Source of the DNA: an uncultured Bacilli bacterium
GTDB lineage: Bacteria; Bacillota_I; Bacilli_A; RF39; UBA660
Direction: 5' to 3'
Assembly (NCBI GenBank): GCA_944351765.1
Contig: CALVPR010000004.1
Span: 1-49,554, forward strand
Length of the DNA: 49,554 nucleotides
This document shows, piece after piece, positions 15,803-24,226 of the stretch; the first letter of the stretch is position 1; each line of letters starts with the position of its first letter. Below the pieces are notes generated by a model. It searched no databases. It was not told the DNA's origin and worked only from the letters and a program-made list of their open reading frames with translations. A program made the position numbers and the translations under genes.

Positions 15803-18800
15803 AGTATTAATTTTTTCTAACAACTGGATTAAATATATTAAAAAGTGTTTATCTAATTTAACTGTATCCAAAATTATATGTATTTTATTGTTTTTAAAGC
15901 TAAATCTAAACATTTTAGTTATATTATATGCCATAAAAAATAACTTTTCACCATCAATTTTTTTACTAATATTTTCTGATAATTCCAATTCTATAAATGT
16001 TTTTGTTTGCTTTGAATTTTCTATTTCCAATTTTTTAGCCAACTTTTCAAACCATTCTTCATACATATAAATTTCCATATCGTTTGTAATTTTACCAAAT
16101 CTATCTTCTAATTCTGCTTTTATAGATAGCATTTTTTCCAAACAATCTACTTTATTAATCATTTTATGTATTTCAATTTTCAAATCCTCATCAGCAATAT
16201 AAGAATCACTAATATGTGTATCTATTTCAATTAAAGGTTTATTATCATTAATATCATCTTCATCTGGTAGTTCTTGACCTTTTAATTTTAAAACTGCTTC
16301 ATTTAACATTTTTAAATATAAATCTATACCAATTGTATCAATAAATCCAGATTGCTCGCTTCCTAATATATCTCCAGCTCCTCTTATTGATAAATCACGC
16401 ATAGCAATTTTAAATCCACTACCCAACTCTGTAAATTCTTTTATAGTATTCAATCTTTTTATAGCAATATCATTCAATACTTTTCTATTATCATACATTA
16501 AATAAGCATATCCAATTTTGTTACTTCTGCCAATTCTTCCCCTTATTTGATATAATTGAGATAAGCCAAATTTGTCCGCATCAATGATAATCAAAGTATT
16601 AACATTAGGTATATCTATACCAGTTTCTATAATAGTGGTACATACTAGCACATCAAACTTATGAGCAATAAAATCTAACATTATATTTTCTAGTTCAGTT
16701 TTACTCATTTGACCATGAGCATAATTAACTTTAGCATCAGGAACCAATTCATTTATCTCTCTAACTTTTGATTCTATATTATCTACTTTATTATATAAAA
16801 TAAACGCTTGCCCATTTCTTGATAATTCCTTATATATTGCATCTTTTATTACATTTTTATTTTCTGCAAGCACATATGTTTGAACAGGAAATCTTTGTGC
16901 AGGAGCTGTTTCAATTAGTGCAAGACTCCTAATTCCAAACATAGACATTTGTAAAGTCCTTGGTATAGGTGTTGCAGATAAAGTCAAAACATCAATATTT
17001 GACTTATATTGCTTAATCTTTTCTTTATGTGTAACACCAAATCTCTGTTCCTCATCAATAACAAGAAGTCCTAAATCTTTAAATTCTATATCACTACTTA
17101 ATATTCTATGTGTGCCAAATAAAATATCAATTTTACCATTTTTTAAATCATCAATTATTTTTTTTTGTTTTGCTCTATCCACAAATCTGTTTAAAAGCGC
17201 TATATTTACTGGAAAACTTTTAAATCTTTCAATAGCATTCTTATATTGTTGATTAGATAAAATTGTTGTAGGGCACAAATAAGCTACTTGTTTTCCATCG
17301 TTAACAGCTTTAAATATTGCTCTAAATGCAACTTCTGTTTTTCCATATCCCACATCTCCACACAATAGCATATCCATTGGCTTCCTTTTTTCCATTTCAT
17401 CTTTTATTATGTTAATCGCTTTTATTTGATCGGGAGTTTCTTTATAATCAAATTGACTATCAAACAATACTTGATTTTCATCATCTTCACTAAAAGCAAA
17501 TCCCTTCATTGCTTCTCTTTCAGCAGATACCTTTAATAAATTACCAGCAATTTCTTCAATCCTTCCACGAACTCTTGCATTTTTTCTCCTCCATTCATCA
17601 GTACCAAATTTATTAATTTTAGGATTAACCCCTTCTTTTCCTGAAAATTTACTTATTCTATCTATTTTTTCTACTGGTATATATAATACATCTCCACCAG
17701 CATAAATTAATTTTATATAATCTTTTTTTAGCCCATTTTTAGTTATAGTACATAGTTGATCATAAATCCCAATACCATGTTGTTCATGAACAATATAATC
17801 ACCTTTTGATATATTATTTATATTACTTATTTTAGTACCTATTTTATATTTATTTTTATAATTTTTATTTTTCTCTTGAATCTTAAATAAATCATTTTCA
17901 CTTATTATAAAATAATTTTCAAAAATAAAACCATTTCCTATAGATTTTATGATAATGTTAATTTTATTATCTAAAATATGATTCTCATCCGTTATATAAA
18001 CATCATTAAAATCTAAATATTTACATACTCTATCAATAGAATTTTTTGAATTTAAACAGAGAATTATAGTATATTTTTTACTACTGTATTTCTCAATATC
18101 ATGTTTAACCAAATTATAATTACCATCATAATTTTCTATATTATATGATAAAAATTTATAATTCTTATGCTTTTTTAAATTTTCCAACAAATTATCAACA
18201 TTCATTAAGAAAATTTGATTATTGCAACTTATACTTTCAAAATCATGCATATAATCTGTTTTTATTGATGTATAATTTTCTTTATTGTATTCTAATATAG
18301 ATTTTCGCAAAAGATAATAACTATTAACTAGTTGACCATAATCATTAAAAAAACAAATATTTTGATCTATATAATCCCAAATACCAGATATTTTATCAGA
18401 ATAATGTTTTAAGTATTTTTGTTTTTTTTCGATATTATTTTGTGACTTATTTAATATAAATTCCGTATATGGAAAAATATTTATCTCTGACACTTCTTGT
18501 ATAGTTAATTGTGTTTCAACATCAAAATATTTTATACTATCAATTGTGTCGCCCCAAAATTCTATCCTAATAGGATTATCTTCACCAGTTGGAAAAATAT
18601 CAATTACATATCCTCTTACTCCTACTTTACCAGTTTCTGTAACTATAGTTTCGGTTTCATATCCTAAATCATATAATTTATCTAATAATGTTGTACGTTC
18701 AAAATCTTGATTTTTTTTTAAATTTAAAATTGAATTTTTCCATGTAGTTTTAGTTGGTAAATATCTAAGTACTCCCATTAAATTACAAACCACAATATAT

Positions 18801-19105
18801 TTATTATTATTATTTATTAATTTATTTAAAGTATTTATTCTTTCAACTTTAAATTCAGGACTTATTGCAATTGCTTCGCTAGTAATAAAATCATCCATTG
18901 GAAAAAACAATACTTTATCAGTATAATTTTGTAATCTTTGGTAAAAATTGTTAGCTTCATACAATGAGTTAGCAACAACTAAAACACTTCCATTTTGTTT
19001 AACGAAAGTGTCATATATATATATACAATTTAATTCAACAGTTAAACCAGAAACACCATAATAGTTATTATTTGGTATTTTAAATAAATTATCAAAAAAT
19101 TTCAT
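15782..19105 (-). CDS. mfd: Transcription-repair coupling factor Mfd
   Basis: 1107 residues. It removes RNA polymerase stalled at lesions and recruits UvrA. The N-terminal UvrB-like module is present (GVSGLTVELN at the start, then RGYVIDIFP), then an RNA-polymerase interaction domain around residues 430-500, Walker A GDVGYGKTE near 582, DEEQRFG and TATPIPRT in the translocase, and a C-terminal TRCF domain near 950-1050. AAGGTGATAAA precedes the ATG. It lies between pth and spoVT, as in B. subtilis. Confidence 0.97.
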   Translation of the reverse strand: MKFFDNLFKIPNNNYYGVSGLTVELNCIYIYDTFVKQNGSVLVVANSLYEANNFYQRLQNYTDKVLFFPMDDFITSEAIAISPEFKVERINTLNKLINNNNKYIVVCNLMGVLRYLPTKTTWKNSILNLKKNQDFERTTLLDKLYDLGYETETIVTETGKVGVRGYVIDIFPTGEDNPIRIEFWGDTIDSIKYFDVETQLTIQEVSEINIFPYTEFILNKSQNNIEKKQKYLKHYSDKISGIWDYIDQNICFFNDYGQLVNSYYLLRKSILEYNKENYTSIKTDYMHDFESISCNNQIFLMNVDNLLENLKKHKNYKFLSYNIENYDGNYNLVKHDIEKYSSKKYTIILCLNSKNSIDRVCKYLDFNDVYITDENHILDNKINIIIKSIGNGFIFENYFIISENDLFKIQEKNKNYKNKYKIGTKISNINNISKGDYIVHEQHGIGIYDQLCTITKNGLKKDYIKLIYAGGDVLYIPVEKIDRISKFSGKEGVNPKINKFGTDEWRRKNARVRGRIEEIAGNLLKVSAEREAMKGFAFSEDDENQVLFDSQFDYKETPDQIKAINIIKDEMEKRKPMDMLLCGDVGYGKTEVAFRAIFKAVNDGKQVAYLCPTTILSNQQYKNAIERFKSFPVNIALLNRFVDRAKQKKIIDDLKNGKIDILFGTHRILSSDIEFKDLGLLVIDEEQRFGVTHKEKIKQYKSNIDVLTLSATPIPRTLQMSMFGIRSLALIETAPAQRFPVQTYVLAENKNVIKDAIYKELSRNGQAFILYNKVDNIESKVREINELVPDAKVNYAHGQMSKTELENIMLDFIAHKFDVLVCTTIIETGIDIPNVNTLIIIDADKFGLSQLYQIRGRIGRSNKIGYAYLMYDNRKVLNDIAIKRLNTIKEFTELGSGFKIAMRDLSIRGAGDILGSEQSGFIDTIGIDLYLKMLNEAVLKLKGQELPDEDDINDNKPLIEIDTHISDSYIADEDLKIEIHKMINKVDCLEKMLSIKAELEDRFGKITNDMEIYMYEEWFEKLAKKLEIENSKQTKTFIELELSENISKKIDGEKLFFMAYNITKMFRFSFKNNKIHIILDTVKLDKHFLIYLIQLLEKINTELIIKD

Positions 19106-19129
19106 TTTATCACCTTACAAGCAAAAATA

Positions 19130-19174
19130 TGTAATCAAAACGATTACATTGTATAAAAAATCATTATTATTATA
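19130..19174 (-). promoter_or_regulatory. mfd promoter -10 and leader hairpin
   Basis: A TATAAT (19169-19174, minus strand) with a poor -35 lies between pth and mfd. Shortly after the expected start there is a 7-bp hairpin, TGTAATC (19130-19136) / GATTACA (19142-19148), followed by a short T-run and the mfd ribosome site. It could be the pth-operon terminator, an attenuator for mfd, or both. Confidence 0.4.
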
Positions 19175-19223
19175 CCATTTTTTATATTAAAATACTACAA
19201 TTTATTTTTTTCAAAATAATCCA

Positions 19224-19784
19224 TTACTTGTGATTATATTTATTCATCATTCGTTCTAAAGAAATAAAACAAAAATCATCTATTACATTTAATAGTCTTT
19301 CATATGTATTATTAAGTACTTCTTTATCATTTTTTGTAAATTTTCCTAAAACATAATCTTTAGTTTCTATATTTTTATTATTTGAAATTCCTATTTTTAA
19401 TCTAACATATTTTTTTGTTTTCAAACTTTTCTCTATATCTTTTATACCATTATGCCCACCACTTCTACTATCAAAAACAATTTTTGTTCTTCCTAGTGGC
19501 ATATCAAGATCATCATGTATAATTAAAATATCTTCAGGTACTAACTTAAAATAATCAACATATTTTTTTACAACAGTTCCTGATAAATTCATGAATGAAA
19601 GCGGTTTTATCAATAAAACTCTTTCTCCATCAACTTTTGTAAATACATATTTCGCGTTAAATTTTTCTTTATCAAAAGTTAAACCTTTCTTTTCACAGAT
19701 ATAATCTAAAAACTCAAATCCTACATTATGTCTTGTATTTTCAAATTCACTCCCTGGATTACCTAAACCTACAATTAACTTCAT
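19224..19784 (-). CDS. pth: Peptidyl-tRNA hydrolase
   Basis: 186 residues. It recycles peptidyl-tRNAs released early from ribosomes. The family opening MKLIVGLGNPGSEFENTRHN includes the catalytic histidine at 20; VKPLSFMNLSG appears here as IKPLSFMNLSG, followed by IHDDLDMPLG and SGGHNGIKDI. It starts within the rsmI stop (ATGA overlap of 4 bp), the last gene of the dnaX-pth operon. Known as spoVC in B. subtilis. Confidence 0.96.
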   Translation of the reverse strand: MKLIVGLGNPGSEFENTRHNVGFEFLDYICEKKGLTFDKEKFNAKYVFTKVDGERVLLIKPLSFMNLSGTVVKKYVDYFKLVPEDILIIHDDLDMPLGRTKIVFDSRSGGHNGIKDIEKSLKTKKYVRLKIGISNNKNIETKDYVLGKFTKNDKEVLNNTYERLLNVIDDFCFISLERMMNKYNHK

Positions 19785-20626
19785 TTATTCCTCCTTGTAT
19801 GATACTCTTTATAAACTTGATTTTTTGGAATATTTCTTTCTCTTGCAACACACTTTATTGCATCCATAATTTTCATTCCATTGCTAATATATAAATTTAC
19901 ATTGTCAATAATTGTCAAATTATTGACATCTTCAGATTCGGTATAACCTTCAACTACCAACACATATTCTCCTTTTATTGTACCCAAATTTTCTAACAAT
20001 TCAGAAATGGTTCCCCTAAAAATACTTTCATATTTTTTAGATATTTCTCTTGATACACTTATTTTTCTGTTGCCTAAAACGTTATGCATTAAATTTAACG
20101 TTTTTTCTAATCGATGAGGTGCTTCATAAAATATAATGGTGCTTTTAAAAAATTTTAATTCTTCTAATTCCTTTTTACATTTACTTTCTTTGCTATTTAA
20201 AAATCCGTAAAATGTAAATGGTTTAGGATTTAATCCAGAAGATGTCAAAGCAGGAACAAAAGCAGTAGCACCAGGTAATGATACAACATTATATCCTTTC
20301 ATTACTATATACTCCACAGTTTTATATCCTGGATCACTAATTATTGGAGTACCTCTATCTGTTACAATTGCAGCATTTTTACCTTTTTCTAAATAATCCA
20401 ATACAATTTCTTTAATTTTATCTTCATTATGATCGTGCAAACATATTAAATGTTTTTTTATTTCAAAGTGTTTTAACAATAGAGATGTTACTCTAGTATC
20501 TTCAGAAAAAATAACTTCAACTTCTTTTAAAATATTAACTGCTCTTATTGTAATATCATCTAAATTGCCAATTGGTGTTGGCACAATATACAAAGTTGGA
20601 GTTTCATCGTAACTATTTTGCCACAT
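19781..20626 (-). CDS. rsmI: 16S rRNA 2'-O-methyltransferase RsmI
   Basis: 281 residues from the ATG at 20626, with GAGGAG 8 nt upstream; the in-frame GTG at 20635 abuts that site and is rejected. It methylates the ribose of C1402 in 16S rRNA. Motifs: LYIVPTPIGNLDDITIRA, SEDTRVTSLLLKHF, IVTDRGTPIISDPGY and LPGATAFVPAL, all typical of the tetrapyrrole-methylase fold. It begins 5 bp after trmN6 ends. Confidence 0.95.
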   Translation of the reverse strand: MWQNSYDETPTLYIVPTPIGNLDDITIRAVNILKEVEVIFSEDTRVTSLLLKHFEIKKHLICLHDHNEDKIKEIVLDYLEKGKNAAIVTDRGTPIISDPGYKTVEYIVMKGYNVVSLPGATAFVPALTSSGLNPKPFTFYGFLNSKESKCKKELEELKFFKSTIIFYEAPHRLEKTLNLMHNVLGNRKISVSREISKKYESIFRGTISELLENLGTIKGEYVLVVEGYTESEDVNNLTIIDNVNLYISNGMKIMDAIKCVARERNIPKNQVYKEYHTRRNK

Positions 20627-20631
20627 AAAAA

Positions 20632-21354
20632 TCACTCCTCAAACATTTTTTTTATATCATCACTATAATTGTTATTTTCATCATAGACAATTATTGGTTT
20701 TAATAGCTTAACACCACTATTTCCATTTTTCATTCCTTCAATTAACACAATATTTGCTTCCTTTTCAATTTTTGGATATACAAATTGAATTTTTTTAGGT
20801 TCTATTTTATATTTTCTCATCGTATCTAAGATTTCTAATAGTCTTTCCGGTCTATGGACTATTGCAAAAACACCTTTGTTTTTTAAATTATTTGATGCAA
20901 TATTACAAACTTTATCTAAATCAAGACATATTTCATGACGCGCAATTGATTTAATGTAATTATCATTTAATAATTCTTTATTTTTAGTTTTAAAATAAGG
21001 TGGATTGCAAGTTACAACATCAAACTGTTCAAATTTAAAATATTTGCTTACATTTTTTACATCAATGTTCATTAACTGTATTTGTTCTAACATATCATTT
21101 TCTTTTATAGACTTTAAACCTAATTTATATATTTCCTTTTGCAATTCTATTCCATATATCTGGGCATTTGTACGATAAGTAAGTAACATAGGTATTGGCG
21201 CATTACCTGTTGCTAAATCTAATATTTTTTTAGTTCTAAAATTAATAGTTACAAAATTGGCTAATAGCACAGAGTCTAAAGAAAATTTAAACCAATCATC
21301 ATTTTGATATATGTAAACATTTTTAAAATTTAATAACCTATTCTTTACTTCCAT
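20632..21354 (-). CDS. trmN6: TrmN6-like SAM-dependent methyltransferase (YabB)
   Basis: 240 residues. In relatives it modifies adenosine 37 of tRNA-Val. The SAM site appears as ILDLATGNAPIPMLL near 43-57 and the amino-methyltransferase motif NPPY near 114. The start overlaps ricT by 17 bp, and the position between ricT and rsmI matches yabB of B. subtilis. The stop codon is TGA, which argues against TGA being read as tryptophan here. Confidence 0.88.
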   Translation of the reverse strand: MEVKNRLLNFKNVYIYQNDDWFKFSLDSVLLANFVTINFRTKKILDLATGNAPIPMLLTYRTNAQIYGIELQKEIYKLGLKSIKENDMLEQIQLMNIDVKNVSKYFKFEQFDVVTCNPPYFKTKNKELLNDNYIKSIARHEICLDLDKVCNIASNNLKNKGVFAIVHRPERLLEILDTMRKYKIEPKKIQFVYPKIEKEANIVLIEGMKNGNSGVKLLKPIIVYDENNNYSDDIKKMFEE

Positions 21355-22129
21355 TTTTTACATCTACTTCTTTAACATTATTTTTAGGAGTTATAACAGT
21401 ATATTTTTGATTCAATATATCAACTGATGTTACTTTACTATTTCCTTCGTCTGTTTCTACAAACTTTCCTACTTCAGGTAATTTTTTTCTACAATCAGAA
21501 TATAACTCATTTTCATACTTCAAACAACATAACAATCTACCACAAACTCCATTAATTTTTGTAGGATTTAATGCTATTGCTTGATTTTTAGCCATATTTA
21601 TTGATACACTTTCAAATTCTTTTAAAAAAGCACCACAACATAATTTCCTTCCACAAATTCCTAAACCACCAATTTCTTTTGCTTTATCTCTTATTCCTAC
21701 TTGCCTTAATTCAATTCTAGTTTTAAAATACGCACCTAAATCTTTTGCTAACTGCCTAAAATCTACTCTTTCATCTGAAACAAATTTAAAAATTAATTGT
21801 GATCTTGTAAATGTATATTCTGCATCTATAATTGACATATTTAAATTATATTTTTTTATCATTTCCTTACAATTTTTAATTGCTTTTTCTGCATCTTTCA
21901 AGTTAGTTAAGTGTTGTATATAATCTTTTTTTGTAGTTAACCTAATAACTTCTTTTAGCTCACAACTATCATTCACCTTATTAATGTCAATAAAATCCAC
22001 AACTTGTCCATATTGTAGTCCTCGTTCTGTATCTACAATAACAGTACAGTTTTTTCTCAATTTTAAAAAATCATTCTTAAAATAATAAATTTTTCCTTTA
22101 CAATTTATTTTAACAGCAACTATTTCCAT
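21338..22129 (-). CDS. ricT: PSP1-domain protein RicT (YaaT)
   Basis: 263 residues from the ATG at 22129, preceded by GGTGGTGAAATTT. The cysteine clusters CGRKLCC and CGRLLCC are the family signature. In B. subtilis YaaT joins YlbF and YmcA in a complex with iron-sulfur clusters that promotes RNase Y-dependent mRNA processing and affects sporulation, competence and biofilm. It overlaps holB by 20 bp. The yabA gene normally following is absent. Confidence 0.92.
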   Translation of the reverse strand: MEIVAVKINCKGKIYYFKNDFLKLRKNCTVIVDTERGLQYGQVVDFIDINKVNDSCELKEVIRLTTKKDYIQHLTNLKDAEKAIKNCKEMIKKYNLNMSIIDAEYTFTRSQLIFKFVSDERVDFRQLAKDLGAYFKTRIELRQVGIRDKAKEIGGLGICGRKLCCGAFLKEFESVSINMAKNQAIALNPTKINGVCGRLLCCLKYENELYSDCRKKLPEVGKFVETDEGNSKVTSVDILNQKYTVITPKNNVKEVDVKNGSKE

Positions 22130-23081
22130 AAATTTCACCACCAAATTCTATTAATATTCTATTAATTAATAAATTTAAATTTAAATTACATTTCAAATAT
22201 TCTCTATTTTTTATTAAAATCTCTATTTTCCTTATAATATCTTTTTCGGTGTTTAAAAAAGCAACAATTTTTAATTCATCTAAAAAATCATTAAAAAAAT
22301 AATTATTAGTATTAAATTTTAATTTTAAAACATCAAAATAAAAAATTGTCATTAAATTTAGAGCATTATCTACTAATTCTTTTGTATTATACAAGTCATT
22401 CCATTTTTCTTTTATATAAATTAAAGTATTCAATTTGTTTTTTTCATAATAAGTTACAAAATTTACGATATTACTTGCAATTTTTTGATTTTCTTCCTTT
22501 AAAATAAAATTTTCTTTATCACTTTTTGTTTTACAAATCAAATTACAAACATTCTCTAATGTATTAGTTAATTTATTATTTTTATGTAATTTAATATGTT
22601 GACACCTTGAAATAATTGTATCCAAAACTTTATTTATATTATTTGTAACCAGTATAGCTATAACATTAGGAACAGGTTCTTCTAAAAATTTTAAAATAGA
22701 GTTAGCGGTTTGTTTGTTCATTTTTTCACACTCTTTTATTATGTAAATTCTGTATTCACCCTCTATTCCAATTTTATTATACTCTTCTTGCACCTTTATT
22801 AATTGTTCCCTTTTTATTAATAATCCATCAGGTTCTATAAAATTTAGTTCCGTATAATTATTTGATTCAATTCTTTTACAAATAGTACAGTCACCACATT
22901 TTTTGTTATTTGTGTAATGTTGTGGACATATCAAGGATTTAGCAAAAGCAATTATTATATTATATTCATCTAGTTCACCATTTGTTTCAAACAAATATGC
23001 ATGAGAAACTTTATTATTATTTATTGAATTAATTAAAATATTATAAATCAATTCTTGTTGTTCTTTAAAATCGTCTAACAT
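22110..23081 (-). CDS. holB: DNA polymerase III subunit delta-prime
   Basis: 323 residues. This is the clamp-loader stator subunit that works with DnaX and delta to load DnaN. Visible: VSHAYLFETNGELDEY (P-loop region without a working Walker A, as usual in delta-prime), a zinc module CGDCTIC, the stretch EKMNKQTANSILKFLEEP, and ISRCQH (SRC motif). Expected tmk and yaaQ upstream are missing; bofA sits directly in front. Confidence 0.93.
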   Translation of the reverse strand: MLDDFKEQQELIYNILINSINNNKVSHAYLFETNGELDEYNIIIAFAKSLICPQHYTNNKKCGDCTICKRIESNNYTELNFIEPDGLLIKREQLIKVQEEYNKIGIEGEYRIYIIKECEKMNKQTANSILKFLEEPVPNVIAILVTNNINKVLDTIISRCQHIKLHKNNKLTNTLENVCNLICKTKSDKENFILKEENQKIASNIVNFVTYYEKNKLNTLIYIKEKWNDLYNTKELVDNALNLMTIFYFDVLKLKFNTNNYFFNDFLDELKIVAFLNTEKDIIRKIEILIKNREYLKCNLNLNLLINRILIEFGGEIYGNSCC

Positions 23082-23094
23082 AATATATCACCTA

Positions 23095-23283
23095 CTATAA
23101 AATTACTAAATAAAAAATTACTAAAAAAAAGATTGCTGGTATACCAAAAGTAGTAACAAAAAGTATTGTTATGAAATTAAGCGGTATTGTAGCATTTAAA
23201 GAAAAAGATATTTTATTGTATGCAAATATCAAAATTGTTGCCATTATAATTTTCTTTATTACTTTGTATATTTTTTTTAACAT
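23095..23283 (-). CDS. bofA: BofA-like sporulation membrane protein
   Basis: 62 residues, with two hydrophobic segments. The C-terminal pattern NATIPLNFITILFVTTFGIP, followed by a hydrophobic tail, is that of BofA, which holds the SpoIVFB protease inactive and delays pro-sigma-K processing in the mother cell. Position agrees: in B. subtilis bofA follows recR (and yaaL). AAGGTGATTAT precedes the ATG. The N-terminal half is shorter and more basic than in B. subtilis BofA. Confidence 0.75.
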   Translation of the reverse strand: MLKKIYKVIKKIIMATILIFAYNKISFSLNATIPLNFITILFVTTFGIPAIFFLVIFYLVIL

Positions 23284-23315
23284 ATAATCACCTTATAAAT
23301 TATATGTTAAATATT

Positions 23316-23912
23316 TTATGATATGTTTTTTCTTTCCTCTAAAGCCAGTTCTAGAGTTAGAGTATCTATATATTCCATGTCAGTTCCTAGGGGAATGCCT
23401 GTAGCAATTTTGCTAACTTTTACATCTGTTTTTTCTAATATTTTTTTTATATATTGCATAGTTGTTTCACCCTCAATACTTGGCTTTAAAGCTAGTATTA
23501 CTTCATTTGTATTGTCGTTCTTTATTCTATCAACTAAACTGCTAATATTTATGTCTTCAGGGTTAACACCATCAAGAGGAGATATTAATCCATCTAGCAC
23601 ATGATATGTTCCTTTAAATATTCCTATTTTTTCAAACAAATATATATCTTTAGGCTTTTCAACAACAAAAATTAATTTTTTATCACGATTGTTATTTAAA
23701 CAAATATCACATACATCATTTTCGCAAAAATTACCACAAATTTTACATTTTTTTATTTTATCTCTAACTTCTGTAATTGCATCTATAAAATTAGTTTGTT
23801 TTTCTTTATCAAAATTCAATAAAGCAAAAGCAAGTCTTTCTGCTGTTTTTTCTCCAATTCCTGGTAAATCCTTAAAAGAATCAATTAACTTTTTTATTCC
23901 AATTGGATACAT
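23316..23912 (-). CDS. recR: Recombination mediator RecR
   Basis: 198 residues, acting with RecO and RecF to load RecA at gaps. The helix-hairpin-helix LPGIGEKTAERLAF lies near 16-29, the zinc finger CKICGNFCENDVCDIC at about 55-70, then the Toprim domain (VVEKPKDIYLFEK) and the C-terminal GIPLGTDMEYID. The start overlaps the ebfC stop as TAATG, implying coupling. Confidence 0.97.
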   Translation of the reverse strand: MYPIGIKKLIDSFKDLPGIGEKTAERLAFALLNFDKEKQTNFIDAITEVRDKIKKCKICGNFCENDVCDICLNNNRDKKLIFVVEKPKDIYLFEKIGIFKGTYHVLDGLISPLDGVNPEDINISSLVDRIKNDNTNEVILALKPSIEGETTMQYIKKILEKTDVKVSKIATGIPLGTDMEYIDTLTLELALEERKNIS

Positions 23913-24211
23913 TATAACAACCCACTCAGTCCTTGACCATATTTACTCATTTTCTTTTCTTTATCTTCATCTACTTTTCTTATTCCATCGTTTACTGCAA
24001 CCATTATCATATCTTGTAACAATTCAACATCTTCTTTTTCAATAGAATCCTCTATATTTATTTTTACTGAAACTAACTCTTTTTTACCATTCATTTTAAC
24101 ATGAATTAAAGAAGAAGTTCCTTCATATATAGTATTTTCTAATTCTTTCTGCGTTTTTTGTAATTCTTTTTGTACTTTTTGTGCCTCTCTCATTAAAGAT
24201 TGTATATTCAT
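23912..24211 (-). CDS. ebfC: YbaB/EbfC family nucleoid-associated protein
   Basis: 99 residues. A coiled-coil N-terminus (MREAQKVQKELQKTQKELEN), a central beta sheet around VKMNGKKELVSVKI, and the end MSKYGQGLSGLL are typical of this dimeric DNA-binding family. It is found between dnaX and recR across most bacteria. Confidence 0.94.
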   Translation of the reverse strand: MNIQSLMREAQKVQKELQKTQKELENTIYEGTSSLIHVKMNGKKELVSVKINIEDSIEKEDVELLQDMIMVAVNDGIRKVDEDKEKKMSKYGQGLSGLL

Positions 24212-24226
24212 ATAACATCACCTTTC

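Noticed and set aside
20632-20634. Mollicute code (TGA as tryptophan)
   Set aside because: TGA ends trmN6 directly before rsmI, and conserved tryptophans elsewhere are TGG.
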